From: Rhodospirillales bacterium
GTDB taxonomy: Bacteria; Pseudomonadota; Alphaproteobacteria; ATCC43930; CGMCC-115725
Reading direction: 5' to 3'
DNA: 64,000 nucleotides
Assembly (NCBI GenBank): GCA_028291405.1
Contig: JAQGID010000265.1
Span: 1 to 64,000 of the forward strand
Of this stretch, positions 8,395-16,810 are shown piece after piece; positions within the stretch are counted from its first letter, which is position 1, and the number at the start of each line of letters is the position of its first letter. Made by a program: the position numbers and the translations under genes. Below the pieces are notes generated by a model that had not been told where the DNA came from, did not search any database, and was given only the letters and a program-made list of their open reading frames with translations.

Positions 8395-8410
8395 AGTGAT
8401 ACTGATCACT
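8395..8410. promoter_or_regulatory. 6-bp inverted repeat upstream of the receiver gene
   Basis: AGTGAT, four bases (ACTG), ATCACT: perfect arms about 70 bases ahead of the start at 8325. The spacing and position would suit an operator, but there is only this one copy. Confidence 0.35.
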
Positions 8411-8474
8411 CGCCCCCTCGGGTTGCGACCGGTTCAACCGCCACCTGTGCGACTACAAATAAGGGGCCGCCGCG

Positions 8475-8948
8475 TTATTGTCCCGGCCGGATGATGGTGT
8501 TGTTCGTTCCGGGCGGGACCTGATCGATCACCTTCAGCCGCACGACGTCCGGGCCGATGTTCTCGCCCGAGTGCCAGGTGTCGATCTGTTCCACGACGAC
8601 ATCGCCCGGACGATAGACCGTGGCGACGCCGGTTTGCGTGTTGGTGACGCGCAACGTCCCGGCCTCGACGAAGGCGTAGCGCTCGTACGGGTGGCGATGC
8701 ACCGGCAGCACGGCGCCGGGGGCGATGACGTATTCCGAGACGATGACCTCGACGGGGCCGGACGGGAGGGTGATCTGTTGCCCGCTCGCCGTCGTCGCGC
8801 TGCGGAACAGGGGCGTCACGGTCACCGGCGGGGATTGCGCCGCCGCGGGTGCCACCGCCCCAAGCGCGAGAATCGTCGCCGCCATGGCCGCAGTCCGCCG
8901 CGCGGCACGCGGGGCGATCGCCCCTAAAAGAATGTGGTATTTTTTCAT
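8475..8948 (-). CDS. Periplasmic cupin-domain protein
   Basis: From ATG 8948 the protein starts MKKYHILLG and has an N-terminal export segment ending near APAAAQS; a longer in-frame start at 8984 exists. The mature part is a single small cupin: VLPVHRHPYERYAFVEAGTL holds the two His and a Glu-like position of motif 1, and YRPGDVVVEQIDTWHSGEN holds the His of motif 2. Cupins bind metal or small ligands and may be enzymes or sensors. Being exported and lying between two receiver genes, it might take part in sensing, which is inference only. Confidence 0.85.
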   Translation of the reverse strand: MKKYHILLGAIAPRAARRTAAMAATILALGAVAPAAAQSPPVTVTPLFRSATTASGQQITLPSGPVEVIVSEYVIAPGAVLPVHRHPYERYAFVEAGTLRVTNTQTGVATVYRPGDVVVEQIDTWHSGENIGPDVVRLKVIDQVPPGTNNTIIRPGQ

Positions 8949-8991
8949 CCGCCGGAAGCTAGGGGAAACGAGCGTACCTGTCACCCGTGCG

Positions 8992-9366
8992 CTACTCCGC
9001 CTTCGCCATCGTGTTGTTAACGATCTCGAGCAGATCGCGCGGCATCCACGGCTTGACCAGCGTGTCGCCGTAGGGGGCTCCGCGCGAGCGGATGCTGGCC
9101 GCGCCGGAATAGCCGGTCGTGTAGACGATACGGATGTCGGGCAGGGTTTCGCGCGCCTTTCGGGCGAGGGAGAAGCCGTCGAGCAGGCCCGGCATGATGA
9201 TGTCGGTGACGAGCAGGCGGAACGGCAATCCCTGCTCGAGCAGGATCAGCGCAATATCGCCGTTCAAGGCCGGCAGCACGTGATACCCGGCACCGCGCAA
9301 GACCGTGAGCCCGATATCGAGAATGTCCGGCTCGTCATCGACCAGCAATATATCCGTCGCGCTCAT
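8992..9366 (-). CDS. Second stand-alone response regulator receiver domain
   Basis: 124 residues from ATG 9366 (MSATDILLVDDE); the few codons before it are probably untranslated. Receiver residues: D10-D11, phospho-acceptor D55 (LLVTDIIMPG), Thr of VYTTGYS, Lys of LVKPW. It shares long runs with the receiver at 7933-8325 (ALNGD-ALI-L-QG, LL-TDI-MPG, G-F-LAR-AR), so the two arose by duplication. Gene order receiver, cupin, receiver on one strand suggests one transcription unit starting in the gap above 9366. Confidence 0.92.
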   Translation of the reverse strand: MSATDILLVDDEPDILDIGLTVLRGAGYHVLPALNGDIALILLEQGLPFRLLVTDIIMPGLLDGFSLARKARETLPDIRIVYTTGYSGAASIRSRGAPYGDTLVKPWMPRDLLEIVNNTMAKAE

Positions 9367-9540
9367 GATCCACCGCAATGCACAACTTTTTGATCAGACT
9401 AGGATAACCCAGCCGCTTGGCAAGCTGGTCTTTAGTACATAGGGGCTCTTGGCGCGGCGCGGCGATCGCTTACAGAAAAGCGCCCTCCATTGCGGTTTCC
9501 GGATGCGAGTCCCTGTCGGACCGGGACGTCGGAATCGCTG

Positions 9541-9570
9541 TTGACGGGACCTCGTGATGCTAGGTTTATA
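9541..9570 (+). promoter_or_regulatory. Candidate promoter of the homogentisate genes
   Basis: TTGACG at 9541-9546 and TTTATA at 9565-9570 are 18 bases apart, ahead of the MBL gene at 9665. They lie in the 298-base gap between the divergent receiver gene and the MBL gene, which otherwise shows no gene. The match is good for the -35 and moderate for the -10. Confidence 0.4.
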
Positions 9571-9664
9571 GAAGGCGGCAAATGGCTTCCTTAACGGGGC
9601 GGGGCATCGCGGTGCAGACCGCGCCGCATGCGAGGAATGCCGGCTTCAGGATTGGAGGAAATCG

Positions 9665-10615
9665 ATGGCGAAGGCCTTTGCCTCGCAGGGCGATCTCGCG
9701 GACAAGCAAGAAAGTTTCGTCCGCCTGTCGGATGCGGCCTATTGCCTGACGGCGGAGGGCGATCCGAATACCGGGGTGGTGATCGGCGACGACGGCGTGA
9801 TGGTCATCGACACGCGGGCGACGCCGGTGATGGCGCAGGACGTGATCCGGCATGTCCGGGAGGTCACCGACAAGCCGATCAAATACGTCCTCCTGACCCA
9901 TTACCACGCGGTGCGCGTGATGGGCGCCTCGGCCTATCACGCCGAGCAGATCATCGCCAGCCGCGCCACTTACGATCTCATCAAGGAGCGCGGCCAACAG
10001 GATTTCGAGAGCGAGGTGCAGCGCTTCCCGCGGCTGTTCCGGGCGGTCGAATCGGTTCCCGGCCTGACCTGGCCCAATCTGGTGTTCGACGGCGGGCTGA
10101 CGCTGTTCCTCGGCAAGCTCGAGGTGCGTATCGAGCATCTCGGCAAGGGCCATTCCAAGGGCGACACGATCGCCTGGCTTCCCAGGGATCGCGTCGTCTT
10201 CTCCGGCGATCTCGTCGAGGAGGGGACGACGCCCTATTGCGGCGATGCGTATTTCACCAACTGGCCGGACACGCTGGAGAAGCTGCGCCAGTTCAAGGCC
10301 GAGAGCCTCGTCCCCGGCCGCGGCGCAGCGCTGACCAGCGCGGCCGAGGTCGACCGCTCGATCCAGACGACGGCGCAATTCCTGCGCGACCTGCGCCGCG
10401 AAGTCGAGGCGGGGGTCAAGGCCGGCAAGGGCCTGCGCGAGGTCTACGCGGCGACGTACCAGGCATTGAAGCCGAAATACGGCGACTGGGTCATCTTCGA
10501 TCATTGCATGCCGTTCAACGTCTCGCGTTGCTTCGACGAGATGAGCGGCATCGTCGACCCGCGCATCTGGACGGCGGCGCGCGACATCGAGATGTGGCAG
10601 ACGTTGCAGGGCTAG
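9665..10615 (+). CDS. Metallo-beta-lactamase-fold hydrolase with altered metal site
   Basis: 316 residues, GGAGG upstream. The fold is clear, with [13 protein letters not shown] at residues 79-84, GHSKGDT at 163-167, FSGDLV with D182, and a C-terminal DHC with H280. The canonical HxHxDH reads H79-Y-H81-A-V83-R84: the Asp and third His of metal site 2 are gone while site 1 ligands (two His, H163, D182) remain. It is the first gene before hmgA and fahA with 32 bases to the next start, so it is likely in that operon; its reaction in homogentisate or related aromatic metabolism is unknown. I believe related proteins occur beside hmgA in other alphaproteobacteria. Confidence 0.88.
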   Translation: MAKAFASQGDLADKQESFVRLSDAAYCLTAEGDPNTGVVIGDDGVMVIDTRATPVMAQDVIRHVREVTDKPIKYVLLTHYHAVRVMGASAYHAEQIIASRATYDLIKERGQQDFESEVQRFPRLFRAVESVPGLTWPNLVFDGGLTLFLGKLEVRIEHLGKGHSKGDTIAWLPRDRVVFSGDLVEEGTTPYCGDAYFTNWPDTLEKLRQFKAESLVPGRGAALTSAAEVDRSIQTTAQFLRDLRREVEAGVKAGKGLREVYAATYQALKPKYGDWVIFDHCMPFNVSRCFDEMSGIVDPRIWTAARDIEMWQTLQG

Positions 10616-10647
10616 CGACCGGGCCCGGCGAAATCGAGGAGGCAAGA

Positions 10648-12003
10648 GTGACCGTGATCACCTCTGACCGTCGCGCCGCGGCGGATCGTCAGCAACAGAG
10701 CGGCGGCATGACGATCCCCGAGCTCGCCTATCTCGGCGGCTTCGGCAACGAGCACGCGACCGAGGCGGTGCCGGGCGCCCTGCCGCAAGGGCGCAACTCG
10801 CCGCAGCGGGCGCCGCTCGGCCTCTATGCCGAGCAGCTTTCCGGCACGCCCTTCACGGCGCCGCGCGCCACGAACCGCCGCAGCTGGCTCTATCGCATTC
10901 GTCCGTCGGCGATGCACGGCGCCTTCCATCGCATCGAAAACGGCCTGCTGCGCAGCGTCCCCTTTACCGAGGCCGCGCCGCCGCCCAACCGGCTGCGCTG
11001 GAACCCGCTGCCGCTGCCCGCGGCGCCGACGGATTTCGTCGACGGGCTGGTGACGATCGGCGGCAACGGCGGAGTCGGCGCCCGGGACGGCGTCGGGATC
11101 CACATCTATCGCGCCACCAAGCCGATGGAAAACCGCGTCTTCTCGGACAGCGACGGCGAGCTGCTGATCGTGCCGGAGCAAGGCCGTCTGCTGCTGCGCA
11201 CCGAGCTCGGCATCATCCTCGCGGGGCCGGGCGAGATCGCCGTGATCCCGCGCGGCGTGCGCTTCCGCGTCGAGTTGCCGGACGGCCCGGCGCGCGGCTA
11301 CGTGTGCGAGAATTACGGCGCCTTCTTTACCTTGCCGGAGCTCGGTCCGATCGGCTCGAACGGTCTCGCCAATGCGCGCGACTTCCGCTTTCCCGTCGCC
11401 GCCTACGAGGATCGCGACGCCGCGACTGAGGTCGTCGTCAAGTTCGAGGGCAATCTCTGGGCGACGGAATACGACCACTCGCCGCTCGACGTCGTCGCCT
11501 GGCACGGCGATTACGCGCCCTACAAATACGACCTCGCGCGGTTCATGACGATCGGTACGGTCAGCTACGACCACCCCGACCCGTCGATCTACACGGTGCT
11601 GACGGCGCCGACCGATACGCCCGGCACTGCGAATTGCGATTTCGTGATCTTCCCGCCGCGCTGGCTGGTCGGTGAGGATACGTTCCGGCCGCCGTGGTTC
11701 CACCGCAACACCATGAACGAGTACATGGGACTCATCCTCGGCCAGTACGACGCCAAGGCCGAGGGGTTCGTTCCCGGCGGCGGCTCGCTGCACAATTGCA
11801 TGAGCGCCCACGGTCCCGACGCCGCGACTTTCGAGAAGGCCTCGAGCGCCGTGCTGGCGCCGCACAAGCTCGACAACACGCTCGCCTTCATGTTCGAGAC
11901 GCGCATGGTGATCCGCCCGACCCGCTTCGCCCTCGAGACCGAGGCGCTGCAGCCGGACTATGATTCCTGTTGGCTCGGCTTCGAAAAATTCTTCAAGGGT
12001 TAG
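10648..12003 (+). CDS. hmgA: Homogentisate 1,2-dioxygenase
   Basis: 451 residues from GTG 10648, which has GAGGAGG five bases upstream. It opens the ring of homogentisate to maleylacetoacetate using Fe(II) and O2, in tyrosine/phenylacetate breakdown. Seen: [19 protein letters not shown] at the N-terminus, then iron ligands H352 and E358 in [12 protein letters not shown] and H388 in MSAHGPD, with the 6- and 30-residue spacing of the human and Pseudomonas enzymes. Length is normal. fahA begins five bases after its stop, so the two are co-expressed. Confidence 0.97.
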   Translation: MTVITSDRRAAADRQQQSGGMTIPELAYLGGFGNEHATEAVPGALPQGRNSPQRAPLGLYAEQLSGTPFTAPRATNRRSWLYRIRPSAMHGAFHRIENGLLRSVPFTEAAPPPNRLRWNPLPLPAAPTDFVDGLVTIGGNGGVGARDGVGIHIYRATKPMENRVFSDSDGELLIVPEQGRLLLRTELGIILAGPGEIAVIPRGVRFRVELPDGPARGYVCENYGAFFTLPELGPIGSNGLANARDFRFPVAAYEDRDAATEVVVKFEGNLWATEYDHSPLDVVAWHGDYAPYKYDLARFMTIGTVSYDHPDPSIYTVLTAPTDTPGTANCDFVIFPPRWLVGEDTFRPPWFHRNTMNEYMGLILGQYDAKAEGFVPGGGSLHNCMSAHGPDAATFEKASSAVLAPHKLDNTLAFMFETRMVIRPTRFALETEALQPDYDSCWLGFEKFFKG

Positions 12004-12008
12004 TCCGC

Positions 12009-13337
12009 ATGCCGAAGCTCAACGAGACGCACGATCCGCAACGCCGCAGCTGGCACGCGGCGGCGAACGACGCCGGCACCGATTTCCCGATCCAGAACCT
12101 GCCGTTCGGCGTGTTCCGGCGGCGCGGCAGCGACGAGGTGCCGCGCGGTGGCGTCGCGATCGGCGACGCCATCCTCGACCTCGCTTCGGTGCATCGCGCA
12201 AAGCTCTTCGAGGGCAAGGCCGCGGAGGCGGTCGCCGCGGCCAGCGACACGACGCTCAACCGCCTGATGGGACTAGGCGCGGCGCACTGGTCGGCGCTGC
12301 GCCTTGCCGTGTCGCGGCTGCTCGCCGCCGGCGGCGCCGACGAGGCCGAGCGGCGGCGGCTGGGCCAGCCCTGTCTCGTCTGGATGCAGGATGCCGAGCT
12401 GCTGCTCGGCGCCGCGGTCGGCGACTATACCGATTTCTACGCCTCGATCTTCCACGCGACGAACGTCGGCAAGCAGCTGCGGCCCGACAATCCGCTGCTG
12501 CCGAACTACAAATGGATCCCGATCGGCTATCACGGCCGCGGCTCGTCGCTGGTCGTCAGCGGCACCAAGATCCGCCGCCCGAGCGGCCAACTCAAGCTGC
12601 CGGACCAGGATGCGCCGATGGTCGCGCCCTGCCGCATGCTGGATTACGAGCTCGAGATGGGTTTCTTCGTCGGGCCCGGCAACGGGCTCGGCACGACGCT
12701 GACGCTCGACGAGGCCGCCGACCGCATCTTCGGCTTCTGCCTGCTCAACGACTGGTCGGCACGCGACATCCAGGCCTGGGAATACGCGCCGCTCGGGCCG
12801 TTCCTCGCCAAGAGCCTCGGCACGACGCTGTCGCCGTGGATCGTGACCGCCGAGGCGCTGGCGCCCTTCCGCGCCCCCAGCGCGACGCGGCCGGCCGGCG
12901 ATCCGCAGCCGCTGCCCTATCTGACCTCGGCGCGCGACGCCGCCGAGGGCGGGCTCGACGTCATCCTCGAAGCCTATCTGCGCACCGCGCAGATGCAGGC
13001 CGAGAATGCCGCGCCGCATCGCCTCAGCCGCGGCAATGCCCAGACGGTCTATTGGACAGTGGCACAGATGCTGACGCATCACGCCAGCAACGGCTGCAAC
13101 CTCAACCCCGGCGACCTCCTCGGCACCGGCACGATCTCCGGTCCGGACAAGGAAAGCTGGGGCAGCCTCATCGAGCTCACCTTCCGCGGCCGCGAGAGGA
13201 TCGAGCTGCCGACCGGCGAGACCCGCGGCTTCATAGAGGACGGCGACGAGATTCTCTTCCGCGCCCGCTGCGAGCGGCCGGGCCATGTCGCGATCGGCTT
13301 CGGCGAGTGCCGCGGCATCGTGACGCCGACGGCTTAG
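12009..13337 (+). CDS. fahA: Fumarylacetoacetase
   Basis: 442 residues; start ATG 12009 directly follows hmgA. It hydrolyses 4-fumarylacetoacetate to fumarate and acetoacetate, the last step of the homogentisate pathway. Seen: DYTDFYASIFHATNVGK (metal Asp near 139), NYKWIPIGYHGRGSS, LDYELEMGFFVGPGN (two metal Glu), NDWSARDIQAWEYAPLGPF and AKSLGTTLSPWIV with the active-site Lys. A separate maleylacetoacetate isomerase (maiA) is absent from the window; it may lie elsewhere. The gene ends in a 4-base overlap with the convergent GntR regulator. Confidence 0.97.
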   Translation: MPKLNETHDPQRRSWHAAANDAGTDFPIQNLPFGVFRRRGSDEVPRGGVAIGDAILDLASVHRAKLFEGKAAEAVAAASDTTLNRLMGLGAAHWSALRLAVSRLLAAGGADEAERRRLGQPCLVWMQDAELLLGAAVGDYTDFYASIFHATNVGKQLRPDNPLLPNYKWIPIGYHGRGSSLVVSGTKIRRPSGQLKLPDQDAPMVAPCRMLDYELEMGFFVGPGNGLGTTLTLDEAADRIFGFCLLNDWSARDIQAWEYAPLGPFLAKSLGTTLSPWIVTAEALAPFRAPSATRPAGDPQPLPYLTSARDAAEGGLDVILEAYLRTAQMQAENAAPHRLSRGNAQTVYWTVAQMLTHHASNGCNLNPGDLLGTGTISGPDKESWGSLIELTFRGRERIELPTGETRGFIEDGDEILFRARCERPGHVAIGFGECRGIVTPTA

Positions 13338-14149
13338 GCGCGCGCCGACCGGCCCCCGACTGCGGCAGCTTCGACGCCTTGTCCCTCGACGTCCTTGAGG
13401 ATGCGGCGGCGCACGCGCTCCAGATGCTGCGTCATCGCCGCGCTGGCGCCGGCGGCGTCGCGCGCCTTGATCAGCTGGACGAGGCGGCGATGGCGGGAGA
13501 GCACGTCGGCGGCGACCTCGGGAGTCGTCTGCGGCTGATAGGTGGCGTCGAGGACCTCGACGAGCGCCTGCGCCTGGATCGTCAGGGCGCGGTTGTGCGA
13601 GGCCTGGACGACGCGGAAATGGAAGGACAGCGCCGTCACCGTGAAACCGTGCGGGTCGTCCATCTGCGCCGCCAGCCGCGCCAGCAGCAGCTCGAGCTCG
13701 GCGATGTCCTCCGACGTCGCCCGCTCCGCGGCAAGGGCCGCCCCGGCGCTCTCGATCGCGATCTGCGAATCGAGCAGCTCGGCGACGGTGATGCCGACCA
13801 GCTTGAACTGCACCGCCAGCGCCCCGGCGAAGCGTGCGAGGTCGCCTTGCGCCACGCGGGCGCCGCCGCCGGCGCCGACCCTGATGTCGATGATCCCCAT
13901 CGCCGCCAGCGTCTTCATCGCATCGCGCACCGGGATGCGGCTGACGCCGAATTGCTGGGCGAGGTCCATCTCGGAGCCGACATAGTCGCCGGGCTTCAGC
14001 GTTCCGGCGAAGACGGCGTCGCGGATCTGCTGCGCGATCCGGGTCGAGACCGGCACTTGGCGAACCTGTTGCCAAGGCGCCGGCTTACCCTTCTCCGGGA
14101 GCCTGGTCTCTTTCGCTGCCACCGCCGTAGCCCACCTTGTGACCGTCAT
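13334..14149 (-). CDS. GntR-family regulator, FadR subfamily (FCD domain)
   Basis: 271 residues. The winged helix-turn-helix is at about residues 35-95 (IRDAVFAGTLKPGDYVGSE, then AQQFGVSRIPVRDAM). The helical FCD effector domain follows, with candidate metal-binding histidines in LSFHFRVVQASHN and LSRHRRLVQL. FCD regulators usually repress a neighbouring catabolic operon and release on binding an acid substrate. It is divergent from the FAD hydroxylase gene with only 50 bases between starts, which contain an inverted repeat, and convergent with fahA; control of one or both is likely. Confidence 0.93.
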   Translation of the reverse strand: MTVTRWATAVAAKETRLPEKGKPAPWQQVRQVPVSTRIAQQIRDAVFAGTLKPGDYVGSEMDLAQQFGVSRIPVRDAMKTLAAMGIIDIRVGAGGGARVAQGDLARFAGALAVQFKLVGITVAELLDSQIAIESAGAALAAERATSEDIAELELLLARLAAQMDDPHGFTVTALSFHFRVVQASHNRALTIQAQALVEVLDATYQPQTTPEVAADVLSRHRRLVQLIKARDAAGASAAMTQHLERVRRRILKDVEGQGVEAAAVGGRSARA

Positions 14150-14161
14150 TCGATGATAAGA

Positions 14162-14176
14162 TAATACGGTTTATTA
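14162..14176. promoter_or_regulatory. Candidate GntR operator between divergent genes
   Basis: TAATA, five bases, TATTA in the 50-base gap between the regulator start (14149) and the FAD hydroxylase start (14200). Arms are perfect and AT-rich in a GC-rich genome. Its place over both promoters suits autoregulation plus control of the hydroxylase. Confidence 0.5.
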
Positions 14177-14199
14177 CACGCGCTGGGCAGGAGAAGTTG

Positions 14200-15858
14200 A
14201 TGCGGGGAGACGAGCGCGACCGGCTGGCGTATCGCCGCCCGCCCGAGCTCGACGGCAAGCCGGCGGGCAGGCGGCCCGTGGTGGTCGTCGGCGGCGGGCC
14301 GGTCGGGCTGACCGCGGCCGCCGATCTCGCGCTGCACGGCGTGCCGGTCGTCCTCCTCGACGATGACGACACGGTCTCGACCGGCAGCCGCGCGATCTGC
14401 TGGGCGAAGCGGTCGCTCGAAATCTTCGACCGTCTCGGCGCCGGCGAGCGCATGCTGACGAAGGGCGTCACCTGGAAGATCGGCAAGGTCTTCCACCGCG
14501 ACGATCTCGTCTACCGCTTCGATCTGCTGCCCGAGCCCGGCGACAAATTCCCCGCCTTCATCAACCTGCAGCAGTTCTACGTCGAGCAGTACATGATCGA
14601 CCGCGACGCCGAGCTGCCGGGGGTCGAGCTGCGCTGGCGCAACAAGGTCGCGGCGATCCGGCAGGACCGCGACGGCGTCACCCTCGAGATCGAGACGCCC
14701 GACGGTCGCTATGCGCTCGAGGCCGAGTGGGTGATCGCCGCCGACGGGGCGCGCAGCACGATCCGCCGGCTGATGGGCCTTGCGTTCGAGGGCCAGGTCT
14801 TCGAGGACCGCTTCCTCATCGCCGACGTGCACATGACCGCCGATTTCCCGGTCGAGCGCTGGTTCTGGTTCGACCCGCCGTTCCACCGCAACCAGAGCGC
14901 CCTGCTGCACAAGCAGCCGGACGACATCTGGCGGATCGACCTGCAGCTCGGCTGGGACGCCGATCCAGAGGAGGCGAAGCGTCCCGAGCACGTCATCCCG
15001 CGGATCAAGGCGATGCTCGGCGAGCATATCGACTTCGAGCTCGACTGGGTCAGCGTCTATACCTTCCAGTGCCGCCGCCTCGCGCGCTTCCGCCACGACC
15101 GGATCGTCTTCGTCGGCGACAGCGCGCATCAGGTGTCGCCCTTCGGCGCGCGCGGCGGCAATAGCGGCATCCAGGACGTCGACAACCTCGTCTGGAAGCT
15201 GGCGCTGGTGCTCGCGGGCAAGGCGCCGCCGGCGCTGCTCGATTCCTACGATGCCGAGCGCAGCCTCGCCAATGACGAGAACATCCGCCACTCGACGCGC
15301 AGCACCGAGTTCATCACCCCCAAAGGGCCGGGCAGCCGGCTGTTGCGCGACGCCGTCCTGTCGCTCGCCGCGACGCACGATTTCGCCCGCGCGATGGTCA
15401 ACAGCGGCCGGCTGTCGGTCCCCTGCGTGCTGCCGGATTCCGGGCTGCAGACGCCGGACGACGCCCAATGGGACGGCGGCATCCCGCCCGGCGCGGCAAT
15501 GCGCGACGCGCCGCTGCGCCGGACCGACGGCGGCGACGATTGGCTGCTGGGGCACTTCGGCGGCGATTTCGCGATCCTGCTCTACGAGCCCAGCGAGGAG
15601 TCGCTGCGCGCCTTGCGCCTGGCACTGCAGTCGCATCCGATCGGCGCCCGCCTCGTCGTGATCGGCACCACGGCGCCGCTGACCGACCACCAGGGGCTGG
15701 TGCGGGCGCGCTATGCGCTGCCGCCGGGCGCCGGCTGTCTCGCGCGGCCGGATCAACATGTCGCGGCCCGCTGGCAGCGCGTCGACGCCGCGGCGATCCT
15801 GGCCGCCCTCGATCGCGCCGCGTGCCGGCCAGCGGGCAGGGTCGAGGTGGCGGCGTGA
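14200..15858 (+). CDS. FAD-dependent aromatic hydroxylase (FAD_binding_3 class)
   Basis: 552 residues from ATG 14200 with CAGGAGAAG upstream. The flavoprotein monooxygenase motifs are in order: dinucleotide fold VVVVGGGPVGLTAAADLALHG near residue 30, the middle DG motif VIAADGARSTIRRLMG near 180, and the GD motif VFVGDSAHQVSPFGARGGNS near 305. The C-terminal domain is of the MhpA/3-(3-hydroxyphenyl)propionate hydroxylase kind. Using NAD(P)H and O2 it would hydroxylate a phenolic acid; with hmgA close by, making homogentisate from 3-hydroxyphenylacetate or a similar acid is an attractive guess. It overlaps the DUF2783 gene by four bases. Confidence 0.9.
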   Translation: MRGDERDRLAYRRPPELDGKPAGRRPVVVVGGGPVGLTAAADLALHGVPVVLLDDDDTVSTGSRAICWAKRSLEIFDRLGAGERMLTKGVTWKIGKVFHRDDLVYRFDLLPEPGDKFPAFINLQQFYVEQYMIDRDAELPGVELRWRNKVAAIRQDRDGVTLEIETPDGRYALEAEWVIAADGARSTIRRLMGLAFEGQVFEDRFLIADVHMTADFPVERWFWFDPPFHRNQSALLHKQPDDIWRIDLQLGWDADPEEAKRPEHVIPRIKAMLGEHIDFELDWVSVYTFQCRRLARFRHDRIVFVGDSAHQVSPFGARGGNSGIQDVDNLVWKLALVLAGKAPPALLDSYDAERSLANDENIRHSTRSTEFITPKGPGSRLLRDAVLSLAATHDFARAMVNSGRLSVPCVLPDSGLQTPDDAQWDGGIPPGAAMRDAPLRRTDGGDDWLLGHFGGDFAILLYEPSEESLRALRLALQSHPIGARLVVIGTTAPLTDHQGLVRARYALPPGAGCLARPDQHVAARWQRVDAAAILAALDRAACRPAGRVEVAA

Positions 15859-16061
15859 ACCCGGACGACGCCTATGCGACGCTGGCGGCGATGCACCGCG
15901 GCCTCGACGAGCAGCAGAGCGCCTTGGTGACGGCGCGGCTCGTCCTGCTCCTCGCCGACGCGCTGGGCGACGCCGACCGCCTCGCCGCCCTCGCCGCCGA
16001 GGCACGCGCGATCTTCGACACGCCAGGAAACGCAACCGACGGGGAGCGCCGAGGAGCCTGA
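15855..16061 (+). CDS. DUF2783 small protein
   Basis: 68 residues from a GTG whose GTGA overlaps the stop of the FAD hydroxylase, so translation is coupled. Seen: NPDDAYATLAAMHRGLDEQ, then ALVTARLVLLLADALGD, an all-helical pattern I recognise as DUF2783. Proteins of this family are typically encoded beside flavin hydroxylases and MBL-fold enzymes, both of which occur in this cluster. No function is established; a partner or stabiliser of the hydroxylase is a fair hypothesis. Confidence 0.75.
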   Translation: MNPDDAYATLAAMHRGLDEQQSALVTARLVLLLADALGDADRLAALAAEARAIFDTPGNATDGERRGA

Positions 16062-16081
16062 CGATCGGCGCCCACACGCAC

Positions 16082-16195
16082 ATGTTCGGCAAGAAGTGGC
16101 TGGCGTTGCTCAAGCAGCACGGCGGCCCGCGCTCCAGCGTCGAGCCGGTCCGCAAGCGCGGCAACGACGCGCAGCGCATCTTGAGCCTCGATTAG
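16082..16195 (+). CDS. Possible 37-aa small ORF
   Basis: ATG at 16082, 20 bases after the DUF2783 stop, encodes a basic peptide beginning MFGKKWLALLKQHGG and ending RILSLD. No good ribosome site is close to the ATG. The frame is also open upstream within the overlapping gene, so this may be a shadow. I do not recognise it. Confidence 0.25.
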   Translation: MFGKKWLALLKQHGGPRSSVEPVRKRGNDAQRILSLD

Positions 16196-16254
16196 TCGCA
16201 GGGGGCGCGCCAGCTTCATTGCATTCCCGCGGCGCGGCCGTCATCCTCGCCGCC

Positions 16255-16680
16255 ATGGTGACAGAGTCTCCCTCGGCCGATGGCGCCGCGCCGCTGCGCG
16301 GCGCATCCGGGACCTATCGCGTCTTGGTTCGCAACCTGGTGCTGGATTTCAGTATCGGCACCTATGCGCATGAGAAACAGACCCCCCAGCGGGTGCGTAT
16401 CAACGTCGAGCTGGTGGTCGATGGCGAGAAGAAGCGCGGCAGCGACGAGCTGCGCCACGTCCTCAACTACGAGCCGCTGATCGCCGGCATCAAGGCGATC
16501 GCCGCCGCCGGCCATGTCCACCTCGTCGAGACCGTCGCCGAGCGGGTCATCGACCTGTGTCTCGCCAAGAAACGCGTCGCGGAGGTGCGTGTCACCGTCG
16601 AAAAACTCGACGTCTATCCCGAGGCCGAGAGCGTCGGGGTCGTGCTCGAAGCCCGGCGCGAGCCTGCCGTTCCGCGCTGA
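16255..16680 (+). CDS. folB: Dihydroneopterin aldolase family protein
   Basis: 141 residues from ATG 16255. FolB cleaves 7,8-dihydroneopterin to 6-hydroxymethyl-dihydropterin and glycolaldehyde in folate synthesis. Seen: LVLDFSIGTYAHEKQTPQRV (N-terminal strand and helix), LNYEPLIAGI, HLVETVAERVIDLCL with the substrate-binding Glu, and VRVTVEKLDVYPEAESVGV. The leading 22 residues are an extra tail. It could instead be the FolX-type epimerase; no other folate gene is adjacent. Confidence 0.85.
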   Translation: MVTESPSADGAAPLRGASGTYRVLVRNLVLDFSIGTYAHEKQTPQRVRINVELVVDGEKKRGSDELRHVLNYEPLIAGIKAIAAAGHVHLVETVAERVIDLCLAKKRVAEVRVTVEKLDVYPEAESVGVVLEARREPAVPR

Positions 16681-16722
16681 AGCGCGGCCTGGGGCGTTCC
16701 GCCCTGAAGCGCGGGGTCGGGG
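16669..16722. repeat. 27-bp imperfect tandem duplication at the folB 3' end
   Basis: GTTCCG-C/G-CTGAAGCGCGG starts at 16669 and again at 16696. The first copy covers the last folB codons and its stop; the second lies outside. Each unit also holds a short CGC-TGA-AGCG hairpin. Confidence 0.65.
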
Positions 16723-16810
16723 AACGCTTCCCTCGCGCCTACGTTGAAGCCAGTCGGCGCCATCGCAGCATGCGATGGGCGCCGTCACAAGCGCAGCGGC
16801 GGCCTCAATC

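Noticed and set aside
12273-14075. 600-codon minus-strand frame over fahA and the GntR gene
   Set aside because: Composition is that of a mirror frame, and it covers two confident genes.
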